This document shows, piece by piece, positions 6,038 through 7,330 of a stretch of 7,330 nt of DNA (its first letter is position 1; each line of letters opens with the position of its first letter). Under the pieces are notes generated by a model, which made no database searches, had not been told where the DNA came from, and worked only from the letters and a program-made list of their open reading frames with translations. The stretch is from NCBI GenBank assembly GCA_030743445.1, contig JASLSL010000214.1, positions 1 to 7,330 on the forward strand. The letters run 5' to 3'. This stretch comes from Alphaproteobacteria bacterium. GTDB lineage: Bacteria; Pseudomonadota; Alphaproteobacteria; UBA8366. A program made the translations under genes and the position numbers.

Positions 6038-7204
6038 ATGAGTTTCGCTTTAACGCAAGAACAAGAGGCGATCCGCGAGAACGTGGACCGGCTCTGCGCC
6101 GGGTTCGAGGACGACTATTGGCTCGAGCACGACCGCACCGGCGAGTTCCCCGAGGATTTCTACCGCGCCATGGCGGACGCCGGCTGGCTCGGCATCGCGA
6201 TGCCCGAGGAGTACGGCGGCGCCGACCTCGGCGTCACCGAGGCCGCGGTCCTGATGCACACGGTGGCCAAGGCCGGCGGGGCGATGAGCGCGTGCTCGGC
6301 GATCCACCTCAACATCTTCGGGCCGCACCCGATCGTCGTGTTCGGCAACGAGGAGCAGAAGCAGCGCTTCCTGCCCGACCTGATCCAGGGCAAGATCAAG
6401 TCCTGCTTCGGCGTGACCGAGCCGGATTCCGGGCTCAACACCGCGGCCCTCAAGACCAAGGCCGAGCCGAGCGGCAACGGCTACGTGGTCAACGGCAAGA
6501 AGGTTTGGACCTCGACCGCGCAGGTCGCCGACAAGATCCTGCTGATCGCGCGCACCACGCCGGTCGAGGAGTGCGAGAAGCCGATCGACGGCCTCAGCCT
6601 GTTCTTCACCGACCTCGACCGCGAATACTGCGATGTTCGCCTGATCCCGAAGATGGGCCGCGCTGCGGTCGATTCCAACGAGGTCTTCATCGACGGCCTG
6701 CCGGTGCCGCTCGAGGACCGCATCGGCGAGGAGGGCAAGGGCTTCCGCTACCTGCTCCACAGCCTCAACCCGGAGCGCATCCTGGTCGGCGCCGAGGCCG
6801 TCGGGATCGGGCAACTGGCGCTCGACCGGGCTGCCAAGTACGCCCAGGACCGCGTCGTCTTCGACCGCCCGATCGGCCAGAACCAGGGCGTCGCCCACCC
6901 CTTGGCCGAGTGCTGGATGGAGCTCGAGGCGGCCTACCTGATGACCATGCAGGCGGCGGCACTCTACGACGCCGGCGAGGAATGCGGCGCCCAGGCCAAC
7001 GCGGCCAAGTACCTGGGGGCCGAGGCCGGCTTCAAGGCCTGCACCAACGCGATATTGACCCATGGCGGCATGGGCTACGCCAAGGAGTTCCACGTCGAGC
7101 GCCTGCTACGCGAAGTCATGATCGCCCGCATCGCCCCGGTCAGCCCGCAGATGATCAAGAACTACATTGCCGAGCGGGTGCTGGGCCTGCCGCGCTCGTA
7201 TTAG
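6038..7204 (+). CDS. Acyl-CoA dehydrogenase
   Basis: The protein has 388 residues, typical of FAD acyl-CoA dehydrogenases, which introduce the 2,3-double bond into acyl-CoA and pass electrons to ETF. Seen: an N-terminal helical domain with MPEEYGGADLG (55-65); the beta-domain signature CFGVTEPDSG (123-132); NGKKVWTS (152-159); R272 and F275 in DRVVFDRPIG; a HPLAE motif (287-291); and the FAD-contacting THGGMGY (341-347). The usual C-terminal catalytic Glu (IYEGT in short/medium-chain enzymes) is absent: the segment reads RIAPVSPQM (364-372). E246 in LNPERI instead matches the helix-G Glu used by isovaleryl-CoA and long-chain dehydrogenases. A branched or bulky substrate is therefore possible. 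The ATG at 6038 is chosen over an open upstream extension because AGGGAGA precedes it and MSFALTQEQEAIREN is a standard family start. It lies 17 bases after the MaoC-like stop and ends in TAG. Confidence 0.97.
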   Translation: MSFALTQEQEAIRENVDRLCAGFEDDYWLEHDRTGEFPEDFYRAMADAGWLGIAMPEEYGGADLGVTEAAVLMHTVAKAGGAMSACSAIHLNIFGPHPIVVFGNEEQKQRFLPDLIQGKIKSCFGVTEPDSGLNTAALKTKAEPSGNGYVVNGKKVWTSTAQVADKILLIARTTPVEECEKPIDGLSLFFTDLDREYCDVRLIPKMGRAAVDSNEVFIDGLPVPLEDRIGEEGKGFRYLLHSLNPERILVGAEAVGIGQLALDRAAKYAQDRVVFDRPIGQNQGVAHPLAECWMELEAAYLMTMQAAALYDAGEECGAQANAAKYLGAEAGFKACTNAILTHGGMGYAKEFHVERLLREVMIARIAPVSPQMIKNYIAERVLGLPRSY

Positions 7205-7209
7205 CTAGC

Positions 7210-7330
7210 TTATGAGTTCCGGGCCTCGGGGGAGGCCGCCGGCGGAAAACCGCGGGCGAAGCAATAGGCGAAGGCGGCCTGCCAAATCGGGAACAGGATA
7301 AATACGCTGCCGGTGCCGAGAAGCGCGCCG
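7210..7330 (-). CDS. C-terminal end of a probable membrane protein (cut by window edge)
   Basis: On the minus strand 39 sense codons read into a TAA at 7210-7212 and stay open to the edge. The translation contains a hydrophobic stretch (LLGTGSVFILFPIW, then AAFAYCFARGF) followed by a polar tail PEARNS, which looks like a last membrane helix and a short cytoplasmic end. It converges on the acyl-CoA dehydrogenase with only 5 bases between the stops. The family cannot be recognised from so short a piece, and a chance open frame in GC-rich DNA is possible. Confidence 0.45.
   Translation of the reverse strand, partial: GALLGTGSVFILFPIWQAAFAYCFARGFPPAASPEARNS

Noticed and set aside
6050..7093. Minus-strand open frame (347 codons) antisense to the acyl-CoA dehydrogenase
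   Set aside because: It is a low-complexity shadow with no motifs; the plus strand carries all dehydrogenase signatures.
7222..7237. Hairpin GGCCTC / GAGGCC after the acyl-CoA dehydrogenase as a terminator
   Set aside because: The stem is only 6 bp, no T-run follows on the plus strand, and it lies inside the likely coding end of the convergent gene.

Overview
The window looks like a GC-rich proteobacterial chromosome segment, most likely alphaproteobacterial, judging by strong G/C third-position bias, compact operons, AGGAG-type ribosome binding sites and acyl-CoA catabolic genes. No phage, IS, CRISPR, tRNA or rRNA signal was seen.

Layout. (1) 1-618, minus: N-terminal 206 residues of a zinc-independent medium-chain dehydrogenase/reductase (quinone oxidoreductase-like), running off the left edge. 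(2) 727-1956, minus: a response-regulator receiver domain fused to a metallo-beta-lactamase (MBL) fold hydrolase, broken by one in-frame TGA inside the HxHxDH metal motif, where relatives usually have Trp (TGG). (3) 2193-2912, plus: a small exported alpha/beta hydrolase, broken by one in-frame TAG near the start of its mature part. (4) 2932-3810 and 3837-5033, minus: a haloacetate/fluoroacetate dehalogenase-type hydrolase with a complete recognisable active site, directly downstream of a CaiB/BaiF (family III) CoA transferase. (5) 5187-6020 and 6038-7204, plus: a double-hotdog MaoC/HTD2-like protein lacking the usual catalytic Asp, then an acyl-CoA dehydrogenase. (6) 7210-7330, minus: the C-terminal end of a probable membrane protein, running off the right edge.

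How they may work together. The divergent pair of operons at 2932-7204 reads as a carboxylic-acid degradation module. The CoA transferase would activate an acid, the dehydrogenase would make a 2-enoyl-CoA, the hotdog protein would act as hydratase or thioester-binding protein, and the alpha/beta hydrolase would remove a halogen or hydrolyse a related substrate. The substrate cannot be read from sequence. The 153-base spacer between the operons holds two overlapping, mutually exclusive hairpins, one a perfect stem closed by TTCG.

The most unusual point is that the two divergent neighbours at 727-2912 each carry exactly one clean nonsense codon in an otherwise intact frame. TGA and TAG both serve as ordinary stops elsewhere in the window, so genome-wide stop reassignment is unlikely. 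Recent mutation, population variation, sequencing or assembly error, or local readthrough remain open. I found no convincing wholly new system.
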